DNA from: an uncultured Lachnospiraceae bacterium
Lineage (GTDB): Bacteria; Bacillota; Clostridia; Lachnospirales; Lachnospiraceae
Assembly: GCA_944383765.1 (NCBI GenBank)
Contig: CALWQT010000001.1
Location: forward strand, 310,001 to 374,000
Length of the DNA: 64,000 nucleotides
Direction: 5' to 3'
Part shown: positions 8,477-17,992 of the stretch, piece after piece
How the letters are laid out: every line of letters begins with the position of its first letter
Position numbering within the stretch: the stretch's first letter is position 1
Notes under the pieces: generated by a model
Databases searched by the model: none
Told to the model about the DNA's origin: nothing
What the model saw: the letters and a program-made list of their open reading frames with translations, nothing else
Position numbers and translations under genes: made by a program

Positions 8477-11137
8477 GTGGCAAAATTATCACCAATGATG
8501 ACGGAATATATGAAGACAAAAGAACAGTACAAGGACTGTATCCTGTTTTACCGTCTGGGAGATTTCTATGAAATGTTTTTTGATGATGCGCTGACAGCAT
8601 CAAAGGAACTGGAGATCACCCTGACGGGGAAGGAATGCGGACTGGAGGAACGGGCTCCCATGTGCGGTGTGCCGTTCCATGCGGTGGAAACTTATCTCAC
8701 CAGGCTGGTGCAGAAAGGTTATAAAGTTGCCATTGCAGAACAGATGGAAGATCCCAAACAGGCAAAAGGACTGGTAAAAAGAGAGGTAGTCAGGATTGTG
8801 ACTCCTGGAACGGTTACCAGTGCCCAGGCTTTGGATGAAACGAAGAATAATTTCCTTATGGGAATCGTGTATCTGGGAGATATGTTCGGAATTGCTTCCG
8901 CTGATATCAGTACAGGAGATTTCTTTGTTACCGAGGTGGAGTCAGAACGGGACCTTTTGGATGAGATTCTTCATTTCTCCCCGTCGGAAATCGTGTGCAA
9001 CGAAGCGTTCTATATGTCCGGAATTGAGATTGATGAATTAAAAAACCGGTTTCATACGGTCATTTCTTCCCTGGATTCCCGATTTTTTGCAGATGATGCC
9101 TGCCGGAAAATCTTGAAGGAACATTATCACCTTGGTGCCTTGGAGGGACTTGGGCTGGGGGATTATACCAATGGTGTGATCGCTGCCGGTGCAGTGATGC
9201 AGTATCTTTATGAGACGCAGAAGAGTGACTTATCCCATATTACCTCCCTGACCCCTTATTCTACGAAACAGTATATGGTGATCGATGCCTCTACCAGAAG
9301 AAATCTGGAACTTCTGGAAACCATGAGGGAGAAACAGAAGAGAGGGACTCTGTTATGGGTGCTGGATAAGACGAAAACGGCCATGGGGGCAAGACATCTC
9401 AGAAGTCTGATCGAGCAGCCGCTGATTTTAAAGAATGAGATCCAGAAGCGCCAGGATGCTGTGGAGGAACTGAATTCCAACTTTATTTCCCGTGAGGAAA
9501 TAAGGGAATATCTGAATTCTATCTATGACCTGGAACGTCTGATGGGCAGGATCAGCTACAAAACGGCGAATCCCAGGGATCTTCTGGCGTTTAAGAATTC
9601 TCTGGAGATGGTTCCTTATATTAAGAGACTGCTGGGAGAATTCCACAGTACGGTCCTGCAGGAAATTTATGAGGATATGGATCCGCTGGAAGATGTGTGT
9701 GACCTGATAGACCGTGCCATTGTAGACGATCCTCCTGTTTCTGTCCGGGACGGAGGCATGATCCGGGATGGTTTTCATGAGGAGACGGACCGACTTCGTC
9801 AGGCAAAAACAGAAGGAAAAGACTGGCTTGCCGGGCTGGAAGCGGAAGAACGGGAAAAGACAGGGATCAAAAACCTGAAGATTAAGTACAATAAAGTCTT
9901 TGGATATTATTTTGAAGTAACCAATTCTTTTAAAGATATGGTTCCGGAATACTTTATCCGGAAACAGACCCTTGCCAATGCGGAACGGTATACCACAGAC
10001 CGCCTAAAGGAACTGGAAGATATTATTCTGGGAGCGGAGGATAAACTGGTCTCTCTGGAATATGACCTGTTTTGTCAGGTACGGGACCAGATTGGGGCAG
10101 AAGTCTTAAGGATACAGAAAACGGCGAAAGCGATTGCGGGAATTGACGTATTCGCTTCTTTGTCACTGGTGGCAACAAGAAATAATTATGTAAGGCCGAA
10201 GATCAATGAAAAAGGCGTGATCCACATTAAAAATGGCCGTCATCCGGTGGTAGAACAGATGATGCGGGATGATCTGTTTGTAGCCAATGATACTTATCTG
10301 GATAATGGGAAGAACCGTGTTTCGATTATCACAGGACCGAATATGGCAGGAAAGTCTACTTATATGAGACAGACTGCGTTGATTGTACTTATGGCACAGA
10401 CAGGGAGCTTTGTACCGGCAGAAGAGGCGGATATCGGTATCTGCGACCGTATCTTTACCCGGGTAGGTGCTTCCGATGATCTGGCATCTGGGCAGAGTAC
10501 CTTTATGGTGGAAATGACGGAAGTTGCCAATATCCTGAGAAATGCCACGAAAAACAGTCTCCTGATCCTGGATGAGATTGGAAGGGGGACCAGTACCTTT
10601 GACGGGCTGTCGATTGCGTGGGCGGTGGTGGAACACATCAGCAATACCAGGCTTTTAGGAGCAAAAACATTATTTGCGACCCATTACCATGAGCTGACAG
10701 AGCTGGAAGGAACTCTGAACGGGGTGAATAACTATTGTATCGCAGTCAAGGAACAGGGAGATGATATTGTATTCCTGAGAAAGATTGTGAAAGGCGGAGC
10801 AGATAAGAGTTATGGAATCCAGGTAGCCAAACTGGCAGGAGTACCGGATTCTGTCATTGAGCGGGCAAAGGAACTGGTGGAGGAACTGAGCAACGCAGAT
10901 ATCACAGCAAGGGCGAAAGAAATTGCAGAAAAGAACATTTCTGCCCCGTCCAGGAAACCGGTGCCGAAACCGGACGATGTGGAGCTTTCCCAGCTGACTC
11001 TGTTTGATACCGTGAAGGAAGATGACATTATCCAGGAGATTGGAGACATGGAGCTGGGAAGCATGACACCTATCGATGCCCTGAACACTCTGTATCGTCT
11101 GCAGACAAAACTGAAAAACAGATGGAATGGAAAATAG
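8477..11137 (+). CDS. mutS: DNA mismatch repair protein MutS
   Basis: Recognises mismatches and signals to MutL. It starts at a GTG (8477) placed 6-7 bases after AGGAGGG. The 886-residue protein begins with the mismatch-contact domain carrying the Phe-x-Glu motif (LGDFYEMFFDDA, residues about 28-39). It continues through connector and clamp regions to the ATPase with Walker A GPNMAGKSTYMRQ near residue 620. Further motifs are DDLASGQSTFMVEM, LLILDEIGRGTSTFDG (Walker B) and THYHEL. The C-terminal end includes the tail seen in long MutS1 proteins. All expected parts are intact, so it should be functional with the adjacent mutL. Confidence 0.97.
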   Translation: MAKLSPMMTEYMKTKEQYKDCILFYRLGDFYEMFFDDALTASKELEITLTGKECGLEERAPMCGVPFHAVETYLTRLVQKGYKVAIAEQMEDPKQAKGLVKREVVRIVTPGTVTSAQALDETKNNFLMGIVYLGDMFGIASADISTGDFFVTEVESERDLLDEILHFSPSEIVCNEAFYMSGIEIDELKNRFHTVISSLDSRFFADDACRKILKEHYHLGALEGLGLGDYTNGVIAAGAVMQYLYETQKSDLSHITSLTPYSTKQYMVIDASTRRNLELLETMREKQKRGTLLWVLDKTKTAMGARHLRSLIEQPLILKNEIQKRQDAVEELNSNFISREEIREYLNSIYDLERLMGRISYKTANPRDLLAFKNSLEMVPYIKRLLGEFHSTVLQEIYEDMDPLEDVCDLIDRAIVDDPPVSVRDGGMIRDGFHEETDRLRQAKTEGKDWLAGLEAEEREKTGIKNLKIKYNKVFGYYFEVTNSFKDMVPEYFIRKQTLANAERYTTDRLKELEDIILGAEDKLVSLEYDLFCQVRDQIGAEVLRIQKTAKAIAGIDVFASLSLVATRNNYVRPKINEKGVIHIKNGRHPVVEQMMRDDLFVANDTYLDNGKNRVSIITGPNMAGKSTYMRQTALIVLMAQTGSFVPAEEADIGICDRIFTRVGASDDLASGQSTFMVEMTEVANILRNATKNSLLILDEIGRGTSTFDGLSIAWAVVEHISNTRLLGAKTLFATHYHELTELEGTLNGVNNYCIAVKEQGDDIVFLRKIVKGGADKSYGIQVAKLAGVPDSVIERAKELVEELSNADITARAKEIAEKNISAPSRKPVPKPDDVELSQLTLFDTVKEDDIIQEIGDMELGSMTPIDALNTLYRLQTKLKNRWNGK

Positions 11138-11147
11138 GAGGAGACAT

Positions 11148-13079
11148 ATGCCTCATATCACAGTATTAGACCAGAATACGATCAATAAGATTGCAGCCGG
11201 AGAAGTGATTGAGAGACCGGCGTCGGTGGTAAAAGAACTTCTGGAAAATGCCATTGATGCCAGGGCTACGGCAGTGACGGTGGAAATCCGGGAAGGCGGC
11301 ATTTCTTTTATCCGGGTTACGGATAATGGCTGTGGAATCCCGAAAGAAGAAGTACCGACTGCTTTTCTCCGTCATTCCACCAGTAAAATATCATCGGTGG
11401 AAGATTTGTTTACTATATCTTCTTTGGGTTTCCGGGGAGAGGCTCTTTCCAGTATTGCAGCGGTTTCTCAGGTGGAAGTGATCACAAAGACCAGCCAGGA
11501 CCTGACAGGGGTCCGTTACCAGATTGAAGGCGGAGTAGAGAAATCCATGGAAGAGGTAGGAGCTCCGGAAGGAACTACGTTTATAGCCAGGAACCTGTTT
11601 TATAATACTCCTGTCCGGAGAAAGTTTTTAAAAACTGCCCAGACAGAGGGTGCACATGTGGCGGAACTGGTGGAGAAAATTGCTCTGTCCCATCCGGAAG
11701 TATCGATCCGCTTTATTCAGAATAATCAGAACAAACTTCATACTTCCGGAAACCATAATCTGAAGGATATTATCTATACGGTTTTTGGGAGGGAGATTGC
11801 TGCCAATCTGATTCAGGTAGAAGCTTCCGGAGGACCGGTAAAGATCCGGGGCTTCATAGGAAAGCCGGTGATAGCCAGGAGTAACCGGAATTATGAGAAT
11901 TACTATATCAATGGCAGGTATATTAAAAGTGCTATCATAGCCAAGGCAATCGAAGAGGCATACCGGCCGTTTATGATGCAGCATAAATATCCGTTTACCC
12001 TTCTTCATTTTGAGATAGAACCGGGATTCCTGGACGTAAATGTCCACCCGACCAAAATGGAATTACGCTTTCAGGATGGGGAAGGAATCTATCATATGGT
12101 CCTGACAGCTCTTCAGAATGCCCTGGCCCATAAAGAACTGATCCCTTCGGTAGAACTGGAAGATGGCAGAGAAAAAAAAGAAGCGGAACAGTTAAGGCGG
12201 GAAGCAGAGAAACTGGTAGAGCCTTTTGAGAAAGAAAGGCTGGAAAAACTTCATATGGTAAAGCAGGAGAGAGAAGCAGTTGCAGGGGAAACGAAACTCA
12301 GGGAAACGGGAGCTTTTTACGGATTTCATCAGAAACCTGTGCCAGCAGAGAACAGAAAAACTCTTCAATCGGATCCGGTGGTGCAGAAAGAAAATCCAGT
12401 CACGCCCGCAAAGCTGGCAAACAGTCAGGGAGAAAACAGGGAAAGGCATGAAGGGAAACAGCTGGATCTGTTTGGGGGAAAGCTTCTGGAGCCATCTTCC
12501 AGGCTGCGTCATCGTCTGATCGGACAGCTGTTTGATACTTACTGGCTGGTAGAATTTGATAACCAGCTGTTTATCATTGACCAGCATGCTGCTCATGAAA
12601 AAGTGTTATATGAAAAGACTATGAAATCCCTGAAAGACAGAGAATATACCACACAGGCAGTGAGCCCGCCCATTATTCTGACTCTCAATGACAATGAACA
12701 GCTGCTGCTGGAAAAACATATGGAATCTTTTACAAAGATTGGATTTGAAATAGAGCCTTTTGGAGGAAGGGAATATGCAGTCAGTGGTGTTCCTGGAAAT
12801 CTGTTTTCCATTGCAAAAAAAGAACTTCTGATGGAAATGATTGACCAGCTGTCAGAGGATACTGCCGCAACGGGAGCGGAGATGATATGGGAACGGGTGG
12901 CTTCCATGTCCTGTAAGGCAGCGGTAAAGGGAAACCATGCCATGTCTCCTGCTGAAGCAGACCATCTGATTGACCAGCTGCTGCAGCTGGAAAATCCGTA
13001 TGCCTGTCCCCACGGAAGGCCGACCATCATTTCTATGAGCCGTTATGAAATTGAAAAAAAATTCAAACGCATTGTATAG
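11148..13079 (+). CDS. mutL: DNA mismatch repair protein MutL
   Basis: GHKL ATPase that links MutS to strand incision. I took the ATG at 11148, after AGGAGGAG, since the protein then begins MPHITVLDQNTINKIAAGEV as usual; an upstream ATG lies inside mutS. The ATPase motifs ELLENAIDA, TDNGCGIP, STSKI and LGFRGEALSSIAAV are present, then the transducer end DVNVHPTKMELRF near residue 300. A charged linker leads to the dimerisation/nuclease domain, which carries DQHAAHEKVLYE (the metal-binding endonuclease motif) and CPHGRPT. This MutL is therefore predicted to nick DNA itself, as in organisms lacking MutH. Total 643 residues. Confidence 0.97.
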   Translation: MPHITVLDQNTINKIAAGEVIERPASVVKELLENAIDARATAVTVEIREGGISFIRVTDNGCGIPKEEVPTAFLRHSTSKISSVEDLFTISSLGFRGEALSSIAAVSQVEVITKTSQDLTGVRYQIEGGVEKSMEEVGAPEGTTFIARNLFYNTPVRRKFLKTAQTEGAHVAELVEKIALSHPEVSIRFIQNNQNKLHTSGNHNLKDIIYTVFGREIAANLIQVEASGGPVKIRGFIGKPVIARSNRNYENYYINGRYIKSAIIAKAIEEAYRPFMMQHKYPFTLLHFEIEPGFLDVNVHPTKMELRFQDGEGIYHMVLTALQNALAHKELIPSVELEDGREKKEAEQLRREAEKLVEPFEKERLEKLHMVKQEREAVAGETKLRETGAFYGFHQKPVPAENRKTLQSDPVVQKENPVTPAKLANSQGENRERHEGKQLDLFGGKLLEPSSRLRHRLIGQLFDTYWLVEFDNQLFIIDQHAAHEKVLYEKTMKSLKDREYTTQAVSPPIILTLNDNEQLLLEKHMESFTKIGFEIEPFGGREYAVSGVPGNLFSIAKKELLMEMIDQLSEDTAATGAEMIWERVASMSCKAAVKGNHAMSPAEADHLIDQLLQLENPYACPHGRPTIISMSRYEIEKKFKRIV

Positions 13080-13130
13080 AGGTAGACATAAAAAAATTAT
13101 GTAAATCTCAAGAATAAAGAGCTTCTATTT

Positions 13131-13158
13131 TTGTGAGAACTGTCATATATTGTATACA
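13131..13158 (+). promoter_or_regulatory. Possible sigma-A promoter before the HD hydrolase gene
   Basis: TTGTGA at 13131-13136, 16-base spacer, TATACA at 13153-13158. Moderate match only. The gap between mutL and the HD gene (13080-13187) has no clear terminator. Confidence 0.5.
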
Positions 13159-13187
13159 GTACCATTGGGTACAAAAGAGGAGATTAT

Positions 13188-13763
13188 ATGGATATCGTAA
13201 AACTGATCGATGTTATGGCTGTAGCAGAACAGTTGAAAAATAATACCCGTCATTCCTGGACGTCTTCCGGGAGACATGAAAGCGTTGCGGAACATAGCTG
13301 GCGTCTGGCTTTATTGGCATTTTTTGTCAGGGACGAATATCCGGAACTTGACATGGACAAGGTGTTGCAGATGTGCCTGATCCATGATCTGGGAGAAGCT
13401 TTTACCGGGGATATTCCGGCTTTTGTAAAGACGGAAGAAGATGAGAAAAAAGAGGCAGATCTATTGAACCAGTGGGTAGATTCTCTTCCGATTCCATACT
13501 GTCAGGAGATGAAAGCCTTATATCTGGAAATGGAACAGCAACAGACAAAAGAGGCAAAGCTCTATAAAGCACTGGACCGTATGGAAGCAATCATACAGCA
13601 TAATGAGGCGCCGATTTCTACCTGGCTTCCTTTGGAATATGAAAAAAATCAGGTGTATGGAAAGGAAGAATGCGGATTTTCTGATTACACCAGACATCTT
13701 CAGGAAACTCTCCGAGATAACTGTATCAAAAAGATCGCAGAGGAGGGAGAGCGGCAGGAATGA
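13188..13763 (+). CDS. HD-domain hydrolase, YfbR/HDDC2-like (probable 5'-nucleotidase)
   Basis: A 191-residue metal-dependent phosphohydrolase. The HD ligands are visible as SVAEHSWRLALLA (first His) and CLIHDLGEAFTGDIP (His-Asp), with a later aspartate in KALDRMEAIIQHNEA. This arrangement is that of YfbR and HDDC2, which remove phosphate from deoxynucleoside 5'-monophosphates; substrate here is inferred. AGAGGAG precedes the ATG. Its stop overlaps the miaA start by 4 bases (ATGA), indicating coupled translation with miaA, though no functional link to tRNA modification is evident. Confidence 0.85.
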   Translation: MDIVKLIDVMAVAEQLKNNTRHSWTSSGRHESVAEHSWRLALLAFFVRDEYPELDMDKVLQMCLIHDLGEAFTGDIPAFVKTEEDEKKEADLLNQWVDSLPIPYCQEMKALYLEMEQQQTKEAKLYKALDRMEAIIQHNEAPISTWLPLEYEKNQVYGKEECGFSDYTRHLQETLRDNCIKKIAEEGERQE

Positions 13764-14725
13764 AGGAGGAGACCATAAAGAAAAGACCCCTGTTAATCAT
13801 TACCGGTCCAACTGCGGTGGGAAAGACTTCCCTATCCATTCAGGCGGCCAAAATATTTGATGGTGAAATCATCAGCGCAGACTCCATGCAGGTCTACCGG
13901 GGAATGGATATTGGTTCTGCAAAAGTTACAAAAGAGGAAATGGAAGGGATTCCCCATCATCTGATTGATATTCTGGATCCCTGGGAAGAGTTTGATGTGG
14001 CTGCTTTTCAGAAAATGGCAAAGCAGGTAATCGAGGACATATACAGCCGGGGGAAACTCCCTGTGATAGCCGGAGGAACGGGCTTTTATATCCAGGCTCT
14101 GCTTTACGACATCAATTTCCAGGAGACAGAAGATGATGGTTCAATTCGAAAAGAACTGGAAAATCTGGAACGGGAAAAAGGAGCGGAATATCTGCATCAG
14201 ATGCTGGAGAGTATAGATCCGGAATCGGCAGAAACCATCCATGCAAATAATGTGAAACGGGTGATCCGTGCTATCGAGTATTACCGGCAGACCGGGAAAA
14301 AGATTTCCCAGCATAACCAGGAAGAACGGCAAAAAACCTCTCCTTATGATTTTCTCTATTATGTGGTGAATATGGACAGAGAGAAGCTGTATAGGAGAAT
14401 TGAAGCCAGAGTCGATCAGATGATGGCCCATGGTCTGGTGGAAGAAGTAAGAAAGCTTAAGGAAATGGGCTGTACCCGGGATATGGTGTCCATGCAGGGA
14501 CTGGGATATAAAGAAATCCTGGATTATTTAAACGGAGTGTGCACGTTGGAAGAAGCAGTGTATGTGATCAAGCGGGATACCCGCCATTTTGCAAAACGCC
14601 AGCTTACCTGGTTCCGCCGGGAACGGGATACCCGTATCCTGAACATGGAAGATTATGAAAATGACCAGAAAAAAATCCTGCAAAAGATAAAGAAGGATTG
14701 CGAGGAGGAGAAACAGTGGAGATGA
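13760..14725 (+). CDS. miaA: tRNA dimethylallyltransferase
   Basis: Adds the isopentenyl group to A37 of tRNA; MiaB then methylthiolates it. The P-loop is IITGPTAVGKTSLSIQAA (residues about 12-29), followed by ISADSMQVYRGMDIGSAK, HHLIDILDPWEEFDVAAF, the IAGGTGFYIQALL segment, NNVKRVIRAIEYY, and the C-terminal MQGLGYKEILDYL and RDTRHFAKRQLTWFRRE. All catalytic blocks are present in 321 residues. The start overlaps the HD gene by 4 bases, and the following gene starts 10 bases before its stop. Confidence 0.96.
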   Translation: MKEETIKKRPLLIITGPTAVGKTSLSIQAAKIFDGEIISADSMQVYRGMDIGSAKVTKEEMEGIPHHLIDILDPWEEFDVAAFQKMAKQVIEDIYSRGKLPVIAGGTGFYIQALLYDINFQETEDDGSIRKELENLEREKGAEYLHQMLESIDPESAETIHANNVKRVIRAIEYYRQTGKKISQHNQEERQKTSPYDFLYYVVNMDREKLYRRIEARVDQMMAHGLVEEVRKLKEMGCTRDMVSMQGLGYKEILDYLNGVCTLEEAVYVIKRDTRHFAKRQLTWFRRERDTRILNMEDYENDQKKILQKIKKDCEEEKQWR

Positions 14726-15996
14726 AAGAAATGTACGAAAGTCTGGGTATCTGTGATCAGGTACTGGATTTCGGATTCCAGATAGAAAAAAAGTTAAAAG
14801 AACGGTTTGATCAGATTGATGCTACAGCGGAATATAACCAGATGAAGGTGCTGAAAGCCATGCAGGATTGCAGAGTCAGCGATATTCATTTTGCGGCCAC
14901 TACAGGCTATGGCTATAATGATCTGGGAAGAGATGTGCTGGAGGAAGTGTATGCAAAGGCGTTTCATGGAGAAAGTGCTCTGGTCCGCCCTCAGCTGATG
15001 AGTGGAACCCATGCCCTCCATGTGGCGTTGTCTGCCAATCTGCGCCCGGGAGATGAACTTTTGTCACCGGTGGGAAAACCTTATGACACCCTGGAAGAAG
15101 TGATCGGAATCAGAGATTCTGCCGGTTCCCTGAAGGAATATGGGGTTTCCTACCGGCAGGTAGACCTCCTTCCAGATGGTTCTTTTGATTTTGAAGGAAT
15201 CCGGAATGCGATCAATGAAAAAACAAAGCTGGTGACCATACAGAGGTCCAAAGGATATGCTACCAGACCCACATTATCCGTGGCAAAGATCGGGGAACTG
15301 GTTTCTTTTATCAAAAGCGTAAAACCGGAAGTCATTTGCATGGTAGATAACTGCTATGGAGAATTTGTAGAAAGAATAGAGCCATTGGATGTAGGCGCTG
15401 ACATGATTGTAGGTTCTCTGATCAAGAATCCAGGAGGCGGTCTGGCACCGATCGGCGGATATATTGTAGGACGTAAAGACCTGATTGATATGGCATCTTA
15501 TCGCCTTTCTGCTCCCGGACTGGGAAAAGAGGTGGGAGCAAGCCTGGGACTCAACCAGCCTTTATTCCAGGGATTTTTCCTGGCGCCGACTGTAGTAGCC
15601 GGGGCTTTGAAGGGAGCAATTTTTGCTGCAAATATCTATGAATCTTTGGGATTTCCGGTTGTTCCCAATGGAACAGAATCCCGTCATGATATTATCCAGG
15701 CTGTGACGTTTGGAACCCCAGAGGGAGTGATCGCATTCTGTCAGGGAATCCAGGCGGCTGCACCTGTGGACAGTTTTGTATCTCCAGAGCCATGGGATAT
15801 GCCAGGATATGATGCTCCGGTGATCATGGCAGCAGGAGCCTTTGTGCAGGGCTCTTCCATTGAACTGTCCGCGGACGGACCCATAAAACCTCCGTATGCC
15901 GTGTATTTTCAGGGAGGTCTTACCTGGTATCATGCGAAATTAGGTATCCTGATGTCCCTTCAGAAACTGTTGGAGGCTGGGATCGTCACCCTGTAA
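14716..15996 (+). CDS. Methionine gamma-lyase family PLP protein (YnbB/COG4100, 'aluminium resistance')
   Basis: PLP-dependent enzyme of the cystathionine gamma-synthase fold, usually found next to miaA in Firmicutes. I prefer the GTG at 14716 because GAGGAGGAG ends about 7 bases before it; an in-frame ATG at 14722 is the alternative. Seen are FAATTGYGYNDLGRDVLEEVYA, RPQLMSGTHALHVAL, VGKPYDTLEEVIG, MVDNCYGEFVE and the PLP-lysine region GSLIKNPGGGLAPIGGYIVGR. Length about 426 residues, complete. The 'aluminium resistance' name is historical; the physiological reaction is not established. It overlaps miaA by 10 bases. Confidence 0.88.
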   Translation: MEMKEMYESLGICDQVLDFGFQIEKKLKERFDQIDATAEYNQMKVLKAMQDCRVSDIHFAATTGYGYNDLGRDVLEEVYAKAFHGESALVRPQLMSGTHALHVALSANLRPGDELLSPVGKPYDTLEEVIGIRDSAGSLKEYGVSYRQVDLLPDGSFDFEGIRNAINEKTKLVTIQRSKGYATRPTLSVAKIGELVSFIKSVKPEVICMVDNCYGEFVERIEPLDVGADMIVGSLIKNPGGGLAPIGGYIVGRKDLIDMASYRLSAPGLGKEVGASLGLNQPLFQGFFLAPTVVAGALKGAIFAANIYESLGFPVVPNGTESRHDIIQAVTFGTPEGVIAFCQGIQAAAPVDSFVSPEPWDMPGYDAPVIMAAGAFVQGSSIELSADGPIKPPYAVYFQGGLTWYHAKLGILMSLQKLLEAGIVTL

Positions 15997-16062
15997 AACA
16001 GACTATACACAAGAAAGAACTTGTGATAGAATAGTACGAATGAAAATGGGGGAATGATACCA

Positions 16063-16314
16063 ATGAGAAATAAAAATTTTTGGATTCTATTATTGCTTCT
16101 GCTGGCAGGAATCGTGTTGGGAGGCTTTATCGGAAACATGACCCAGAATATAGCCGGTCTTTCCTGGCTGAGTTTCGGACAGTCGTTCGGAATCAATCCT
16201 CCCATCAACCTGGATTTGGGAATTTTAGTCATTACTTTTGGTATCAGCATTAAAATCACTATGGCAAGTATTCTTGGGATTGTCTTAGCCGTGCTGATTT
16301 TCCGCTGGATCTGA
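16063..16314 (+). CDS. DUF4321 small membrane protein
   Basis: An 83-residue protein with two predicted membrane helices: WILLLLLLAGIVLGGFIG near the N-terminus and ITMASILGIVLAVLIF at the C-terminus, with INPPINLDLGILVITFGISI between them. This is the layout of DUF4321, often encoded just before radC/mre genes in Clostridia. I use the ATG at 16063 because GGGGGA at 16048-16052 is 9-10 bases upstream; the ATG at 16054 abuts that site. Function unknown. A small CACAAG/CTTGTG hairpin lies upstream at about 16012-16029. Confidence 0.75.
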   Translation: MRNKNFWILLLLLLAGIVLGGFIGNMTQNIAGLSWLSFGQSFGINPPINLDLGILVITFGISIKITMASILGIVLAVLIFRWI

Positions 16315-16369
16315 ACATATAAGAGCTCCTGGACAGAGACTTGGAGAGTCACGGAAAACAGGAGGGAAG

Positions 16370-17062
16370 ATGAAACAGGTCACGATGAAAACGCTTCCGA
16401 AGGCAGAGCGGCCGTATGAAAAATGTCTTCAGTATGGTACTGCAGGGTTGAGCGATGCAGAGCTGCTGGCAGTGATCATACGTACCGGTTCGCCGGAAGA
16501 AACGTCTTTGGAATTATCCAAAAAAGTTTTAGGCGGAGGCTGTGAGGGAGAAGGGCTTTTGAATCTTCTTCACAGATCAGTGCCTGAGTTAATGGAGATT
16601 AAAGGGATAGGACCGGTGAAAGCCAGTCAGCTGTTATGTATCGGAGAGTTATCCAGAAGAATATGGCGCCAGGCAGCAGGGAAAAGACTGACCTTTCATG
16701 ATCCGGAGACAATTGCCGGATATTATATGGAAGAAATGCGCCATAAAGAGCAGGAAGAACTTCACGTCATGTTTTTTAACAACAGGCAGGCGATGATACA
16801 GGAGGTACTGGTTTCCAGAGGCACTGTAAATGCTTCTCTGGCCACGCCCAGAGAAATCCTGATAGAGGCACTGCGCTACCGGGCAGTGAACATGGTGCTG
16901 GTCCATAACCATCCAAGCGGAGACCCGTCTCCCAGCAGGGAAGACGTGACATTTACAAAAAGGGTCCGCATGGCAGGAGAGATGGTGGGGATTGGACTTT
17001 TGGATCACATTATTATAGGTGATAATTTATATTTGAGTTTAAAAGAACGAGGAATGTTATAA
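16370..17062 (+). CDS. radC: RadC family protein (JAB/MPN domain)
   Basis: A 230-residue protein named after a disproved DNA repair role. The N-terminal helix-hairpin-helix segment (LMEIKGIGPVKASQL) is followed by the MPN domain with the metal motif HNHPSGDPSPSREDV near residues 185-199 and upstream ELHVMFFNNRQ. The layout is canonical. Biochemical role is unsettled. Its TAA is directly followed by the mreC ATG with no gap, the position where mreB is normally found in related genomes. Confidence 0.93.
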   Translation: MKQVTMKTLPKAERPYEKCLQYGTAGLSDAELLAVIIRTGSPEETSLELSKKVLGGGCEGEGLLNLLHRSVPELMEIKGIGPVKASQLLCIGELSRRIWRQAAGKRLTFHDPETIAGYYMEEMRHKEQEELHVMFFNNRQAMIQEVLVSRGTVNASLATPREILIEALRYRAVNMVLVHNHPSGDPSPSREDVTFTKRVRMAGEMVGIGLLDHIIIGDNLYLSLKERGML

Positions 17063-17992
17063 ATGGAATCAAAACGCAGCAAATATATTTTAATCGGATT
17101 AACCGTTTTTTGCATCCTGCTGATCGGAATCAGTTCCATTGGAGATGGGTTTCTGTCTCCTCTCCGGTCGGGAGTAGGATATGTGCTGACCCCCATTCAG
17201 TCTGGGGTCAATAAAGTAGGGGCAGCTGTTTATGAAAAGATCAGCAATTTTTCCAGCCTTCAGGAAGCCCAGGATGAGAATAAACGGCTGCGTGACCAGA
17301 TTGATGCACTGGCTGAGGATAATAACAGGCTGCAGCAGGAACGTTTTGAACTGGAACGTCTGAGAAGTCTGTATGACCTGGATCAGGAATATATGGAATA
17401 TCATAAAGTGGGAGCCAGAGTGATTGCTAAAAATTCCGGTGAATGGTTCCAGGTGTTCCGGATTGATAAAGGAGCCAATGATGGTATCCGGAAGGATATG
17501 AACGTAATTGCGGGGGGAGGACTGGTAGGAATTGTAACCGATGTGGGGGCCAATTATGCTACTGTAAGGGCAATTATAGATGATTCCAGTGAGGTGTATG
17601 GTATGGCCATGCAGTCCGGTTCTAACTGTGTGGTGGAAGGAGACCTTACGCTGTATAAAGAAGGGCGTCTCCGTCTTACCCATATTCCCCAGGATGGCGA
17701 TATTAAAGAGGGTGACCGTATCGTTACTTCGAATATCAGTTCTGTGTTCCTTCCTGGCCTGCTGATCGGATATGCTTCTGATATAACCGTGGACAGCAAC
17801 CGGGTAACGAAATCCGGTTATCTGATTCCGGTGGCCCAGTTTGACACTCTTCAGGAGGTACTGGTGATCACAGATCTGAAATCCGACTTGCAGCAGGAAG
17901 CGACCGGTGAGACAGCAGGAGAAACCGCTGTGGAAAGCGAGGCAGCACAGGAAACGGTTTCCCCGGCAGAAAGTGCAGAAGGTGAATCATGA
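17063..17992 (+). CDS. mreC: Rod shape-determining protein MreC
   Basis: Bitopic membrane protein of the elongation complex that activates PBP2/RodA. Residues about 8-28 form the membrane helix (YILIGLTVFCILLIGISSI), then a coiled coil (EAQDENKRLRDQIDALAEDN and onward), then the paired beta-barrel domain with RVIAKNSGEWFQVFRIDKG, GLVGIVTDVGANYATVRAI and GDRIVTSNISSVFLPGLLIG. The last 35 residues are Glu/Ala/Thr-rich and probably disordered. MreD overlaps by 4 bases. Complete at 309 residues. Confidence 0.94.
   Translation: MESKRSKYILIGLTVFCILLIGISSIGDGFLSPLRSGVGYVLTPIQSGVNKVGAAVYEKISNFSSLQEAQDENKRLRDQIDALAEDNNRLQQERFELERLRSLYDLDQEYMEYHKVGARVIAKNSGEWFQVFRIDKGANDGIRKDMNVIAGGGLVGIVTDVGANYATVRAIIDDSSEVYGMAMQSGSNCVVEGDLTLYKEGRLRLTHIPQDGDIKEGDRIVTSNISSVFLPGLLIGYASDITVDSNRVTKSGYLIPVAQFDTLQEVLVITDLKSDLQQEATGETAGETAVESEAAQETVSPAESAEGES

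Noticed and set aside
16012-16029. CACAAG/CTTGTG hairpin before the DUF4321 gene as a terminator
   Set aside because: Only six base pairs and no T-run follows.
16315-16330. LexA box before radC (GAACATATAAG)
   Set aside because: Only the left half-site matches; there is no GTTC half.
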